A stretch of 64,000 bases of DNA, taken from Phymorhynchus buccinoides. Lineage: Eukaryota > Mollusca > Gastropoda > Neogastropoda > Raphitomidae. The DNA is taken from the NCBI GenBank assembly GCA_017654935.2, contig CM065682.1, positions 43,633,321-43,697,320 on the forward strand, in the 5' to 3' direction. The position numbers were made by a program, and so were the translations under genes. A model generated the notes under the pieces. The model was not told the DNA's origin. It worked only from the letters and a program-made list of their open reading frames with translations, and searched no databases. Shown here piece after piece: positions 34,843-45,977 of the stretch (the first letter of the stretch is position 1; every line of letters begins with the position of its first letter).

Positions 34843-37812
34843 CTGAGAAGGAAAGACAATTGATACACAATCAGAGCCTTCTATGACAACAGCTTGAGGG
34901 TCTGCATTATGATCAGTGCATATCACTGCCCGAGATTAACTTTAAATAAATGATGGTTATTTCATACCTTTGTAGTCAGAGGTTAGAAATAAATGGTCAC
35001 AAAGTTTGTACCTTGACACACATGTATCCCTGCTTTAACGGTGATTACTAAGATATGTTAGTGAGTTTCTTTCTTTCTCTCTAATAGATAATGAATTAAC
35101 AGCAAAAACTTCAGGCATGTACAGTCCTTTGCTTTAGTTAACAAATTAATTTAATTATTTGAAGAAAAACACAAAGGTACAAAAAAAAAGAAAAATAAGT
35201 ATCAAAACACAAGAAATGTTTTATTATTGTATATCATACATGTATTCTATTTTCAAACACATGGACACAGTTTTAACATAAAAATTTAAGAAGCTCACCG
35301 TAAAAAAAAAAAGGGAAGAAGAAGAAAACAATAGTTACTAGTGTTAGCACAGACAGTTAAGCTTTTCAGTACTTGATTATCACAAATTACACACCTAAAA
35401 CAGGGGAAAGAAGGGAGCAAGTGTGTGTGTGTGGGTGTGGGTGTAACAAAGTTAGGGTCACCCACCTTGAGGGCATCAATGGCGCTGGTTTTGATGACCT
35501 TTTCATAGTACAGGTCATAGTTGCGGTGCAGGGTGGCAAGGTCCTCTTTCTTCAGGAAATACTGAAAGTTCACATCCAGCCTTATCTGCAAAAACACACA
35601 CCATATTACGCCTATCTCATTACATTTCACATCGTTTTACTTTAACTCTTTTGCCGCCAACCATTTCTCGGCCAAAATTCGTCAAATTTACCTGAGTGAA
35701 GAAAAGTTGGCATCTGCAATATTCTGCTTTTCGTTTGACATGTATCAAATAAGGCCTTTCCTTATTTCCCCAAATTAGCAACATAAGGTCATTGGATAAC
35801 AGATCCTAATTTCATGCCTTTTTGTGACATGGCTGTTAAATCAGTGTGGTGCAGAAATGCAGCATCGGCGGCAAAAGGGTTAAATTCCTGAAGACGCTTA
35901 GAAAATCCCTTCAACTCATTCGCATCGCAATGATTTTGAATTATTAGAAAAACTCACAAATCACTCCAGCCATACACACAAACAAAACATGAAACAATTG
36001 GAGAAATGAAAGAAGATTACAGGTTTTTACTTCAGGTTTAGACATAGGGATGTGGTAGATCAGACTTTATATAGAAAAACTTCTACACCGATTGGTTTCC
36101 CCACAACAAACCACTACAAAAGCAAAGTCAGAGGCAAAACTGTGGTCTAAGGGAGCGAAGCGAGTTTAGAAGTGACCAAGGTATGGTGTGCACACAGATG
36201 AAGCAAATGCATCAAATTGATAGCTATCTATTAATTCCGGACATAATGACTTGAATGAGTTAAAGGATTCAGAGCAAGGGCAAGGGAGCGCCTCCTTCCT
36301 TTTTACCAGAGTTTGACTTTTACAATAAACAATCAATATGTTAGAGAAAGGGATGATGGGGTGTAAAGGGTGCGGGTGGGGGAGAAGGAGGAGAAGGATG
36401 GTTGAGATTTGTCTCTTTGTATGCATGGAAAAGGGTTAGGCAGGATAGGGGGGAGGAGGGAGGTTGAGTAGAGGGAATGACAGTAGGTAGGGTGGTGGTA
36501 CCACTGTGGGCTTGTACAGCAGACTTGTACTATTCAATTCAATATGCGTGTAATTCAATTTTAAGGAAATTAAGATGTACATTCGGACAGTTAAAAACTA
36601 TATAAAAGGGATGCATCACGCATTACAGACTAAGCAGATAGAAGGGGAAAAAGTAGAGACACAATGAAGAAAGTCCAACAGGGCTCCTAATAACAACAAA
36701 AATCTCTGAAATTAATGCAGATCTCTGGCACCCCTAATTTGTCTTTCTAATTGTTCAGCACTGTTCAATGCTGGATTTCTATGTCAAAACAACATATAAT
36801 TCCTAAATCAGCTAAATGTGACCAACTTACAGTTAAAACAACAAAGTTTTACCTAAGATCTCATCTCATTGCTCAACTAAGGGTTCGAGATCTGTCTTTC
36901 ATCTTTTTAATACCAGAAAATAACTCTGAAATCTGTGAAATTGCGGAAAATTGGGAGCCCTGGTCCAAACACACATTGCGATACTATCCACTGAGTGTCC
37001 CTTACCTCCAGCTTGTCTGCAGTGAAAACAGCGACATCCACCAGATTTTCAAAATGGGCACTGGCTTTGAAGGTCTTGAACTCAAAGTCGGGTCCTATGA
37101 AATACTTTCCCCCTGAGTACACCTCATCTGTGTTCACTGAACCTGTACTTTTCTGGCGCTTGAAGCCATACTGAAAAGTAGAAAGAACGCATAGTTCATA
37201 TTAGTTATAATACACTCACATTGATGGGACAGGGAATAATCATAACAACAAAACAACAACTATAAGTACAATGCTCCAAGTTATATAAGATCATGAATAA
37301 AAAATATTAATTGATATCTTTCACAGAGAGAAATGATGATTAAATGAATTTTAACACAATCACTTGGCATTGAATTAGGGGAAATGTGCTTATAAAATTG
37401 TACTTTAACAAGAAAGCTTTTTTCTTTTTTTTACTGTTACAGAAAGAAATTCATTTTAAAACTGTGATTACCACACTTGATAGAGTACTAAGGGGGGTTG
37501 CGTACCCCTCAAAATGACGCAAGCATGACATGATTTCTCTACAAGTACAATCTCTACGATTTCAAGGGGGGATACGCGCGTACCTAACCAACATGCAGAC
37601 CTGTTAGTACTCATAGATACATGTACAAGTTAGCACAAAAGACAAGAAAAGCAATAAACATAACTGTTGAAGAAGGGCTTTACCATTCATTGTCTAGTTA
37701 CCTCATAGTATTCGACTCCAGAAAAGCTCATTGGAAGAAGAATGACCAGCAGAAGAACGCCGATACCAACGACTCCCAGAATTATTTTGACCAAAATGTC
37801 ACCCTCAGCCAT
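34710..37812 (-). CDS. SPFH/Band 7 domain membrane protein, 5' part (4 exons)
   Basis: Exons in order: 37702-37812, 37006-37170, 35466-35585, 34710-34842 (143 residues so far). Introns are GT-AG and the first three junctions are phase 0. Residues 1-37 carry a single N-terminal membrane anchor ([17 protein letters not shown]), as in prohibitin/stomatin-type proteins. The rest is an SPFH core: [30 protein letters not shown] strand pair (spliced [20 protein letters not shown]), [40 protein letters not shown]. Family knowledge: SPFH proteins oligomerise at membranes as scaffolds. Exon 4 ends in phase 1 at GTAAGTGC; later exons lie left of 34710 or in the gap. The exact subfamily is not identified. 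Confidence 0.78.
35466..35585 (-). CDS. Band 7 protein exon 3
   Basis: 40 residues, [20 protein letters not shown] through the [14 protein letters not shown] helix. This is the most SPFH-diagnostic exon. Acceptor TTTTTGCAG, donor AAG/GTGGGT. Confidence 0.85.
35642..35883. mobile_element. TTAA-flanked MITE, copy C
   Basis: TTAACTCTTTTGCCGCCAAC pairs with CGGCGGCAAAAGGGTTAA. Lies in intron 2 of the Band 7 gene. The interior (TTTCATGCCTTTTTGTGACA) is related to copies A and B. Confidence 0.8.
37006..37170 (-). CDS. Band 7 protein exon 2
   Basis: 55 residues from [10 protein letters not shown] to [10 protein letters not shown]. Acceptor TTTTCAG, donor GAG/GTAAGG. Contains the start of the SPFH fold. 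Confidence 0.82.
37702..37812 (-). CDS. Band 7 protein exon 1
   Basis: ATG at 37812 in CC-ATG-GCT context. Encodes 37 residues with the N-terminal transmembrane anchor and the ending FSGVEYYE. The donor is GAG/GTAACT. Confidence 0.78.
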
Positions 37813-38342
37813 GGTTTAGTACAGGTAGGTCTTCACAACTATGGAAACAACTGTGGAGAAAAAAACCACACGCGCACACACACACAAACACACGCGCACA
37901 CACATACACATGCAATGCCCAAAACACAAATTGAAAGTGTTCAGTATGAAGCAACATATTTCACCAAGCTTGGGAAAGGGATTGGGTTAACTTAAGGCTA
38001 GATCAGGGTTATTTTTATAGAACAGAAAGAACAATATATTGAGATTGAAAGCTGAGAACATGAGGGAGGAGGTAGCTACAGATGCTACATCTTTCCGCAA
38101 ACTTTGTTATGATGTCTGAGACCGTATTTCGTATCTTTTCGGTCTTACTGAACTCCTTGTAACACTAACAGGAATTATGAGATTTCTAGTTTTGTAAAAT
38201 AACAAGGTTTTGTCTATTGACCACCGGTGTCACGAAAAATATTTCCTGGTGTGAAATAAATCCCGGTCAGCGTAATACCTGGTAATACGAATGCGTGCCA
38301 CAACCATAACATTTTTTATTTTTTTTAATATAGAAAAGAGGT
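37813..38342. other. Upstream flank of the Band 7 gene
   Basis: Includes a short CA-rich patch (about 37867-37911). No promoter motif could be assigned with confidence. Confidence 0.3.
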
Positions 38343-38574
38343 TTAACCCCTTCACTGCCTGCCCCAAGTGTGTGATGTGACTTTGTCATTGATGATGTCA
38401 TAACTTTAGATGTCATAGTCTTGGAATGCTGGTTTTTGTGTTAGACAGATCAGGAAATTATAGGTAGACCATTTTCTTTGATTGAGTAACAGACCTGTCT
38501 CTTTTAAATTTTTATAATAAAATTGATAATTTTTCCAAAAAAATTCTGGCAGTGAATTGCTCAATCTAGACGGA
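38343..38574. mobile_element. TTAA-type MITE, copy D
   Basis: The left end TTAACCCCTTCACTGCC pairs with GGCAGTGAATTGCTCAA. The right target site is mutated to TCAA. The interior (TGATGATGTCATAACTTTAG) is shared with copies E and F. Confidence 0.75.
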
Positions 38575-38704
38575 AAGAACCGAGAAATTGAAAGGGAGGG
38601 TGTTATTGTTAATATACATCTTTACCCAAAAAAAATCGATGTAATGTAGGCCAAGCTGCTAAAGCACTACCCCTCACACTCAGTCACAGGCTTCCCTAGT
38701 GAGA

Positions 38705-39038
38705 GTGCACAATGGGTTTGTCTAAACACCGGAAAATGCCGAAAAATATTGGAAAATGCTGAAAGGTCAATGCCAAATGGTCATGACACCGAATGGTAAG
38801 GCTGAATTATGAAAACACAGATAACCAGATCATAAATATTGTCATTTAACAAAGACTTATCATCACCTCTTACTTCTTGTTTTGGTGTTTTGTCACCATG
38901 CATGACTTTTGTTTCCCCAGTGCCAGTAAATATATGAGGTACCCCCATCCCCATCTGTCAGTCTCCTTGGGCCGGTTATCCTCTACTGTTGTCTTCTTCC
39001 TGTTTTGAATGGCTTTTCCTTTGAAGCCAACTTCATAC

Positions 39039-39120
<82 letters not shown>

Positions 39121-39449
39121 AATAAATTAATCCTTTCAATTTTGGGTTAAGATGTAGATGAACACCCCCTCCTCCTCAGCGTCTTGTAGTTTTTCAGTTG
39201 TGTCCTTGTTGTCTAATATATTAGAAAATGTGCATTTTATTATTCAATTTTGGGTTAATTCAGCCCTACCATTCGGTGTTTTGACCATTCCACATTCACC
39301 ACTTTTCGGTATGTTTTGACCATTCTGCATTTTTGGTATGTTTTGACCATTCTGCATTTTTTGGTATGTTTTGACCATTCTGCATTCACCATTCGGTATT
39401 TTTTTTAGTGCTTTCCGGCACCATTCTGCGTTTAGACATTCCGTGCACA
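38705..39449. mobile_element. Foldback-like element with short tandem-repeat arms
   Basis: The tips pair as GTGCAC...TGTCTAAACACCGG and (reverse) GTTTAGACATTCCGTGCAC. The right arm is a tandem run of about 28-bp units (TTTTGACCATTCTGCATTTT, GGTATG). The left arm carries degenerate complements (GGAAAATGC, CCAAATGGTCA, CACCGAATGGTA). A (GT)n tract (39041-39118) lies inside. No ORF of note. Confidence 0.65.
39041..39118. repeat. (GT)n microsatellite
   Basis: An uninterrupted GT tract inside the foldback-like element. Confidence 0.97.
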
Positions 39450-39516
39450 ATAACTAGGTATAAAGACAGTGATATAACTTAATAAGGAAATTATTATATA
39501 GAATAAATCTGTATCG

Positions 39517-39656
39517 TTAAAAATTCGTGAATTTGCTAGAGTTGCACTGCCTCCGGGCGTTGCCTCCAGTATCGTTCCCACCATCTTTATATCTACTAAT
39601 GTCCCATATGTGTCTGCTTCAGACCGGAGGACGTTACACGGATTTTCATTTATAAG
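39517..39656 (-). repeat. Dispersed repeat R1, copy 3
   Basis: Minus orientation, ending GACCGGAGGACGTTAC. In direct order with copy 4 only about 40-50 bp away. Confidence 0.85.
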
Positions 39657-39696
39657 GAAATGGGAAGAATTAGAATTTCTCACAAAACTATCTGTA

Positions 39697-39822
39697 TTGC
39701 TTAAACAAATTCGGGACTTTACTGGTGTTGCACTGCCTTCAGGCATTGCCTCCAGTATCGTTCCCACCATCTTTATATCTACTAATGTCTCACACTGTCT
39801 AATCCAGACCGGAGGACGTTAA
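39697..39822 (-). repeat. Dispersed repeat R1, copy 4
   Basis: Minus orientation, ending GACCGGAGGACGTTAAT. Nearly identical core to copy 3 (GCCTCCAGTATCGTTCCCAC). Confidence 0.85.
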
Positions 39823-39934
39823 TAAAAAACAGATTTACTACTTATTTTGTTTTTTTAACTTGAGAGTTTCAAAACCCTACGAACTGTAAAGTTTCAAAGG
39901 GAGACTATGAGGGCATGAGGGAAAGTATGCATAC

Positions 39935-41478
39935 ATTGGATTGGTCTGCCCTGTCATTGGAAGAATGCACAGTTGATGATTGCTGGTTACATATATTAAA
40001 GACACCATTCACCATGCTATGAATAAATTTGTACCAACAAGTAAATACTCAGGAAATGATAAACCCAGAAGGGACCCAATTCCAGACACTTCTTGCTAAA
40101 ATATGTTTGAAACGTAGAGCTTTTAAAACATTAAAAAAAAAACCCAACCAAGGCTAACCATGATGCAATATTATGCAAAAGCTAGAAACCAAGTAAAATG
40201 GGAATGTAGGAAGGCTAAGAAAGCTAGAGAACTAAAATTGGTTCAAGAAGCTAAAACAAATCCCAAAGGATTCTTTAAGTATGTTTCTACAAAGACTAAA
40301 CCTAAACTGCTAAAGAAACTGTAGCTAATTTAATGAAAGACAATGGTTCTTTGACCCAAAATGATACAGAAAAGTCAGAAGTACTGAATAACTTCTTTTC
40401 CAGTGTTTTTACTATACAACAAACAAACAACTACACGACAAGTGTAAAGTGACGTTATTTTATTCACAAGACAAAACAAAACTACTGGATATTTCGGCGA
40501 ATGCGCCTTTATCAACACAGACAAACAATTAAACAGCAAACACTGAAACAGCAAATATAGCAAAAGGAGCAAAAAGCAGGCAACAGAAGGAGGAAAAACC
40601 ATCAAGATCAAAATAAAAACAATACTTCCCCTCTACAGTCTAACGCGTAAATGATACAACAAAGTTAAAACCAAAGAGCAAGGCTGTGAACACAAATCAG
40701 GGGGAGGGTTAAAATAAAAATAATAAAAAATTAAAAAAAAGTTTTGAAGTGAGAGAGGTTGGGGACAGTGTTGTTACTGTAGAAGGTGACACAGAGATTC
40801 CAGTTTTTAACTGTGATTGCAATATTGAAGTGTCAGAAGTGAATGCATACATATGTAGATCTGTGGAACAGATGCAGAAGGCATTATCTTCATTAAAGAT
40901 TTCTATATCTCCTGGCCCAGATGAGATACATCCCTTAGTAGGAACTATCTGAGGAACTTGCTTATCCTTTAAAACTTTTGTTTGATAAAACTATTGTCCA
41001 GGGATTAATACCTCAAGATTGGAAAGAGGCTGAAGTGCGACCCATTTTTAAAAAAGGGATAAAAAGCAATGCAGGGAATTATCGACCTGTCAGCCATACA
41101 TCAGTGGTGTGCAAAGCATTTGAAGGGTTTGTTCGTGATGTTTTGTGTGATCACTTGACTAACAATAAACCTCTCTAATCAAATGTTTTCTACCAATTTG
41201 GACATGCATCAAATTTTAAAATTGAGTGTTACTGTTAGTTATACACTAACGTCAAAACTAAATCCATGGGCACTAAAGTCAATCAAGCTCTGTACAAAGA
41301 AATTACACTATCAACTTGATAATCAAGGGCAAAACTCTTACAGCCTATACTAGCCTCTTATCTGTGAATCTTATATCTGTGAGATATAAGCAAGTTTGGC
41401 AATTGCCAAACTCTAACCAAAAGGAAGGACGCATTGAGAGGCTGCAAGGCCTGGTCGTCCAAATACCTGACCTGACCT
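39935..41478 (+). mobile_element. CR1/L2-like LINE fragment, interrupted and deleted
   Basis: Plus-strand coding traces in several frames: DTIHHAMNKFVPTSKYSG, YAKARNQVKWECRKAKKARE, NPKGFFKYVSTKTKPK. After an insertion come GDTEIPVFN, SSLKISISPGPDEIHP, QDWKEAEVRPIFKKGIKSNA and GNYRPVS. These are the endonuclease-RT linker and RT blocks 0-2a of CR1-type ORF2. The palm and YADD are deleted. The 3' end has repeated TGACC (about 41466-41482). Confidence 0.8.
40415..40745 (-). mobile_element. Insertion in LINE, possibly Penelope-like 3' end
   Basis: Interrupts the LINE frame after FFSSVFT and before EVGDSVV. On the minus strand it reads TTGATAAAGGCGCATTCGCC, then GAAATATCCAGTAG and GAATAAAATAACGTCAC. 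A GAAxGCGxxxCGCCGAAA-type sequence followed by a short A-rich end is often seen at the 3' part of Penelope-like and related retroelements. Assignment is tentative; boundaries are approximate. Confidence 0.4.
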
Positions 41479-41660
41479 GACCTGTGGAAAAAACCTACTT
41501 AGAATTTCTGCGGGAGGAATTTTTCAGGACACCAGATCTACAAAATTGCAGCTATGCTCCCTTCTTTCTTCTTCCAATATAGTTGACAAAGTCAGTTCTG
41601 ACCATTATTTCAACTGAAAAGGGCGAAGAGGTTGAAGAGAGAGAAAACAAAGAAAAGAAG

Positions 41661-41676
<16 letters not shown>

Positions 41677-41747
<71 letters not shown>
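41677..41747. repeat. (GA)n microsatellite
   Basis: A GA tract at the 3' end of the following minus-strand LINE. Confidence 0.97.
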
Positions 41748-41750
<3 letters not shown>

Positions 41751-42576
41751 TGGTGGGTAGACAGCCAGACAACCGGCCAGACTGGGACCGTTCAGCGGAA
41801 CCCAGCCGTGATGCCGGCCCAACAACTGCCTACCCTTGGGTCTGGAGCTTTTAGTGCTCTGCCAACAGCCTCCTGAAGAAGGCTTTGGCAGAAGGGGCCT
41901 GGACAGTTTCTGGAAGCAGGGCGTTCCACTCTCTGATTGCGCGGGGGAAGAAGGAGGAGCTGCGCTGCTGGGTGCGGCAGGGGATCCTGCTGAACTGCTC
42001 GTTGTGCCCTCTTCTCGCACTTGCAGTTAAGGGCTGCAGATGTTCGCACTTGACCTGGAGCTGCCCTTTGAGGATCTTGAAGAAAGTTGTGAGTCTTGTG
42101 GCGGCTCTTCGTTTTTGCAGCGTGGGCCACTCCAGTTTGTTGAGCATGGCAGTCACGCTGGACTTTTGATGGTAGTCATTCATGATGAAGCGTGCTGCTC
42201 TACGTTGGACTGCCTCAATGTCGTTGATGTTTCTCTGCGCGGTGGGATCCCACACGCTTGAGACATACTCAAGATGAGGATGGACAATTGCTTTGTAGGC
42301 CAGTTCTTTCATGTCCTTCTGGTTCGTCTTGAGGGTCCTTCTCATGAAGCCAAGGGTGTTGTTGGCTTTGGCAACAATGTTGTTTATGTGGATGTCCCAC
42401 TTGCCGTCATCCTGCAGTGTTATTCCCAAGTACTTTGTGGAGGCCACTCTCTGCAGTTCTTGATCGTGGAGGGAGTACTTGGGGGAGGTGGTGGTAGTCC
42501 TCCGTGTGACATGCATTTGTCAGGGTGGAATTGCATGTCCCACTCATGTTCCCATTGTTCCAGTGCATTCTTTCAT
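41748..42576 (-). mobile_element. CR1/L2-like LINE C-terminal half fragment
   Basis: Minus-strand ORF 42516-41851 reads from VASTKYLGITLQDDGKWDIH through AIVHPHLEYVSSVWDP, IEAVQRRAARFIMNDY and MLNKLEWPTLQKRRA to SSSFFPRAIREWNALLPE and a stop. Upstream in another frame is ALEQWEHEWDMQFHPDKC, reaching 42576. It is RT motif D onward; the catalytic palm is missing. It is a long intact C-terminus, so relatively young. Confidence 0.88.
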
Positions 42577-42715
42577 TTAACAACCACCGTCATCATTTTG
42601 ACGGTCCTGTCGTTGGAACTAGGGGACTTCAGTCAGGCAGAAAAGCTCGCAATGCGCTCAAAACTGACCAAGAAAGTGCAGCAGAATCTTCAACGTGATG
42701 AAGTTGGCTGCCAAG
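42577..42715 (+). CDS. Low-confidence candidate exon
   Basis: A plus frame encodes LELGDFSQAEKLAMRSKLTK, then KVQQNLQRDEVGCQ, ending at a strong donor-like AAG/GTAGGTAGG (42715/42716). It starts exactly where LINE homology stops. No family recognised and no acceptor established. It is not in frame with any CDC27 exon and lies upstream of the CDC27 start. Confidence 0.2.
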
Positions 42716-42799
42716 GTAGGTAGGTTGGTAGGTAGGGACAAAACAAGCCGTAAAGCTTTTTCAAACAGTCCCATCTTTTATGATTTTTCTGGTAAATGT

Positions 42800-43040
42800 T
42801 TCTTTTTGGTCAAGGTTGATGCGGCATAAATTTTCCTCATAAATCATTATTCGTCATAGCTTCTAAAAATTTTGGTAAAGTATCCAGACGATTTTTAAAC
42901 ATATTAGTATGAGGTGCACATTTTACGTCAGTAGGCAATTCGTTCCACATGTTAGTAATTCTGTTACCAAGACAATTTTTTCTTATGTTAGTATTATATC
43001 TTTTAACAAAAACTTTACCACAGGCACAGGCGTTTCTACT
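42800..43040 (-). mobile_element. CR1-like LINE C-terminal fragment
   Basis: The minus strand reads RNACACGKVFVKRYNTNIRK, then NRITNMWNELPTDVKCAPHT and NMFKNRLDTL before a stop. This is the RxxxxWNxLP...xxFKxxLD end of a LINE ORF2. Confidence 0.75.
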
Positions 43041-43439
43041 AATTCTAGTTTCTATTGAGGAGATGAAAAGAAATTACTCCAGGACAAATCCACAGCCAAA
43101 GGAGAAGAAGTGATTATTTTCTGCAGATCTGTATTTTAGAGGCTAATCATTTGTGGAATCGTCTCCTTCTTCCAGTAAGTCACCAAAGTCAAAACACACC
43201 ATACCTTCTCAACAAGTGACAAGTCCACACCCCACCCACGACTGCTGCAGCAAATCAAATCTAGGCTAGATGCCACAATTACCAATCATCTAAAAACAGA
43301 GGTAGGTCAAGGGCAAAGGCCAAGAGTTGCCTGCTATGCTTTGAAAATTTTGTTGTTGAACTTTACACACATACATAGACTATGTCCTGATAAAACAGTA
43401 AAAAAATAAATCAAAATAATTTCAGAAATCATGCATGAA

Positions 43440-43569
43440 TTATTTGACCTATGAACTTGCTTTGTGACGAAAGCAAATTTCGAAAACGAGGGTAGGCCTA
43501 ACAGACATGGCGGCCTTAGAGCTAAGAAACATTTGATGTGAACTAGAATCTTAAAATTTGTTGTTCACA
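43440..43569 (+). promoter_or_regulatory. Putative CDC27 5' leader with uORF
   Basis: GACATGGCGGCC at 43504-43515 contains the ATGGCGGC core bound by YY1-type factors, which often sits just after animal transcription starts. The same ATG opens a 9-codon upstream ORF (43507-43536, ending TGA) 33 bases before the CDC27 start. The transcription start itself is not visible. Confidence 0.35.
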
Positions 43570-43593
43570 ATGCTGCTACAAGAGCCTGTTCAG
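43570..43593 (+). CDS. CDC27: CDC27 exon 1 (24 nt)
   Basis: ATG at 43570 encodes MLLQEPVQ and ends at CAG/GTATTT, phase 0. The QEPVQ ending immediately before AAIW is the conserved CDC27 N-terminus, and exon 2 continues in phase. It is too short to appear as an ORF. The next exon is 2.5 kb away. Confidence 0.85.
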
Positions 43594-45943
43594 GTATTTA
43601 ACTAAATCTGTATGCTTTTTAAAGTAAGAAAACATGTTTGAAATGGGGGTTACAAGCCCAAAAGGTTACGCAAAGAGATGCTTTGTTTGAGTGGGGCTGG
43701 GACTGATGATTCAGTGATTGAATCAAGAACTGAAGAAGTGAAGTCACAAATTGAATGTTATTATATAATGACATTGACTGAACGTCTGACATGTGATTGT
43801 CTCTTCTTCTTCTTCTTCTTCTTCTTCTTCTTCTTCTTCTTCTTCTTTATATCACCCTCTATCAATAATTTGATGATTATGACGCTTAATATGGGAACGT
43901 CATATGGTCCCACATCTACAAGAAAGATATTGAAATTCTGGAAAACGTCCAACGAAGAGCCACCAAAATGATCCCAGAACTAAAAGATAAAACGTATGTT
44001 GAGAGGCTCAAGTAAAGAAAGAGTGAAATTTGTGGTTGTCGCAAATACACACTCATAGTAGCGAGCGGCAGATTTGCACGAGCTACACTTTTGACTGCGA
44101 CAAGCACTACTTTGGGCTGAGAGTGGTCACAGCCTGGAATAATCTGCCAGATCAAATAGCCAGTGCACCCTCTTTAATTGTTTAAATGCATTTAACTAAG
44201 GGCAGGTTAGACAGGCATTACAGAAATTTCCAGCATAGCCTAGAGCCACCATCCACCCTCAGACAAGAGGCTCCCAAAATGTGGAGCGACCCGACCAATG
44301 AAGGGGACGAATTTATCGACACGCTACAGGCTGCTAGTCTTCCAGCGGAAAGGAACCTGTGAGAACCTATGAGTACACAGGGATTTCAAATAAGCAACAG
44401 ACTCTGAGACTGAGTTTCTCAGAATGATCAGCTTCAGTAACTTACTAAGAGATTGGTTGGGACAAGAGAAGGGGGGGGGGGGGGGGGGGGGGGGGAGGGT
44501 ATGGATGTAATTTGAGGGAGAGAACTGGACAGGGGGAGTGGAGGAGTTAAGGGTGATGACATTATAGGGTCTAAGGATCTACTTTCGAATTGACAATTCA
44601 AATCCATTATCCATGGATAAAATTCGTCCTGTCGAACCAAACCCTGCAATCCTAGTTGACGGAACCAAATCAGACACAACAGCAGTAGTTAGCGGAGTCC
44701 CCCAGGGCACAATCGTTGGCCCACAACTATTCATCCTGTTCATCAATGATCTTCGGACCAACTCAAATCCAAAGCACAATTATTTACTGATGACTGCATT
44801 GTTTACTTGTATTGTTGTAATTACAGACAAATCTACAATGAAGATGACTGCAAGATACTCCAACAGGATCTTAACACCTTATCCACATGGGAAAAACGTT
44901 GGGGCATGGAATTTCACACCCCAAAATGTAACCATAATATGCTCCAGATCCCGCAAACCAGTCACCTTCAAATACTACCTGAAGGGCCACTGCCTAGAGC
45001 TAACATCATGCATTAAATACCTTAGGAGTGGATATCAGCAACGACCTGAGCTGGAAAACCTATGCCAACAGGATTACGAAACAAGCAAATAGCATGGTAG
45101 GGTTCTTGCGAAGAAATTTGAAGACAGCAAATTAAATGACTGAAACCAACGCATACAACACCACAGTGTGCCCTCATTTAGATTATTCTTCAACAGTCTG
45201 GAACTCCCACACCACAGAATCAATAAAGAAGATCGAGGCTGTACTGAGAAGAGTGGCTAGATTCGTCAACAACTGCTATGATACTACCAGTAGCGTCACA
45301 GCAATGCTCTCCATGCTCAAATGGGAATGTCTTGAAGCAAGAAGAACTAAACACCAGATCACCATGCCTTGTATAGTTGTAAATGGTCTCGTAGACATCA
45401 AAGCAGATCGGTTTCTTTTCCATGGCAACACCTGCACCAGATCAAACCATTCCTTGAAATTCAGACAAATCACAACAAACACTTTCAAATACAGCTTCTT
45501 CCCCACAACTATCCCAGTATGGAACTCACTTTCAGCCATAGCAGCTGAGGCTCCCCCCTTGGTATCTTTCAAGAGGGAGTTCAACAACTTGTCTTTTTAA
45601 ATCTAATATCTGAATATGGGGCCATTGATCAACGTAGCGTTAAATGAAGTGCAGGAGCTTTGCCGGTCGGGGTTTGGCCCCGGGGACCGCTATGGTAGCT
45701 GAATTGGTCTTGCCTGAATACTGTGAAAAGGTCTATGGCCCACCCCCACCCCTTCCCTACTCACACAACATATACACATAAGTGGTGGTCAGGAAAAAGA
45801 CCCAACTTGCCACACGTATACAATGGCAATGCATGCTTCTTTTTTTTTATAAATTATTTTTAGCACAAACATGATTTTTTATTGAGGAAAACTAGATAAG
45901 CTACAAAGCTTCTTTTCACTATGCCAGGGCTCACAACAACAAA

Positions 45944-45977
<34 letters not shown>

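Noticed and set aside
44434..44679. Proline-rich minus-strand ORF
   Set aside because: Its proline run is the complement of a poly-G tract.
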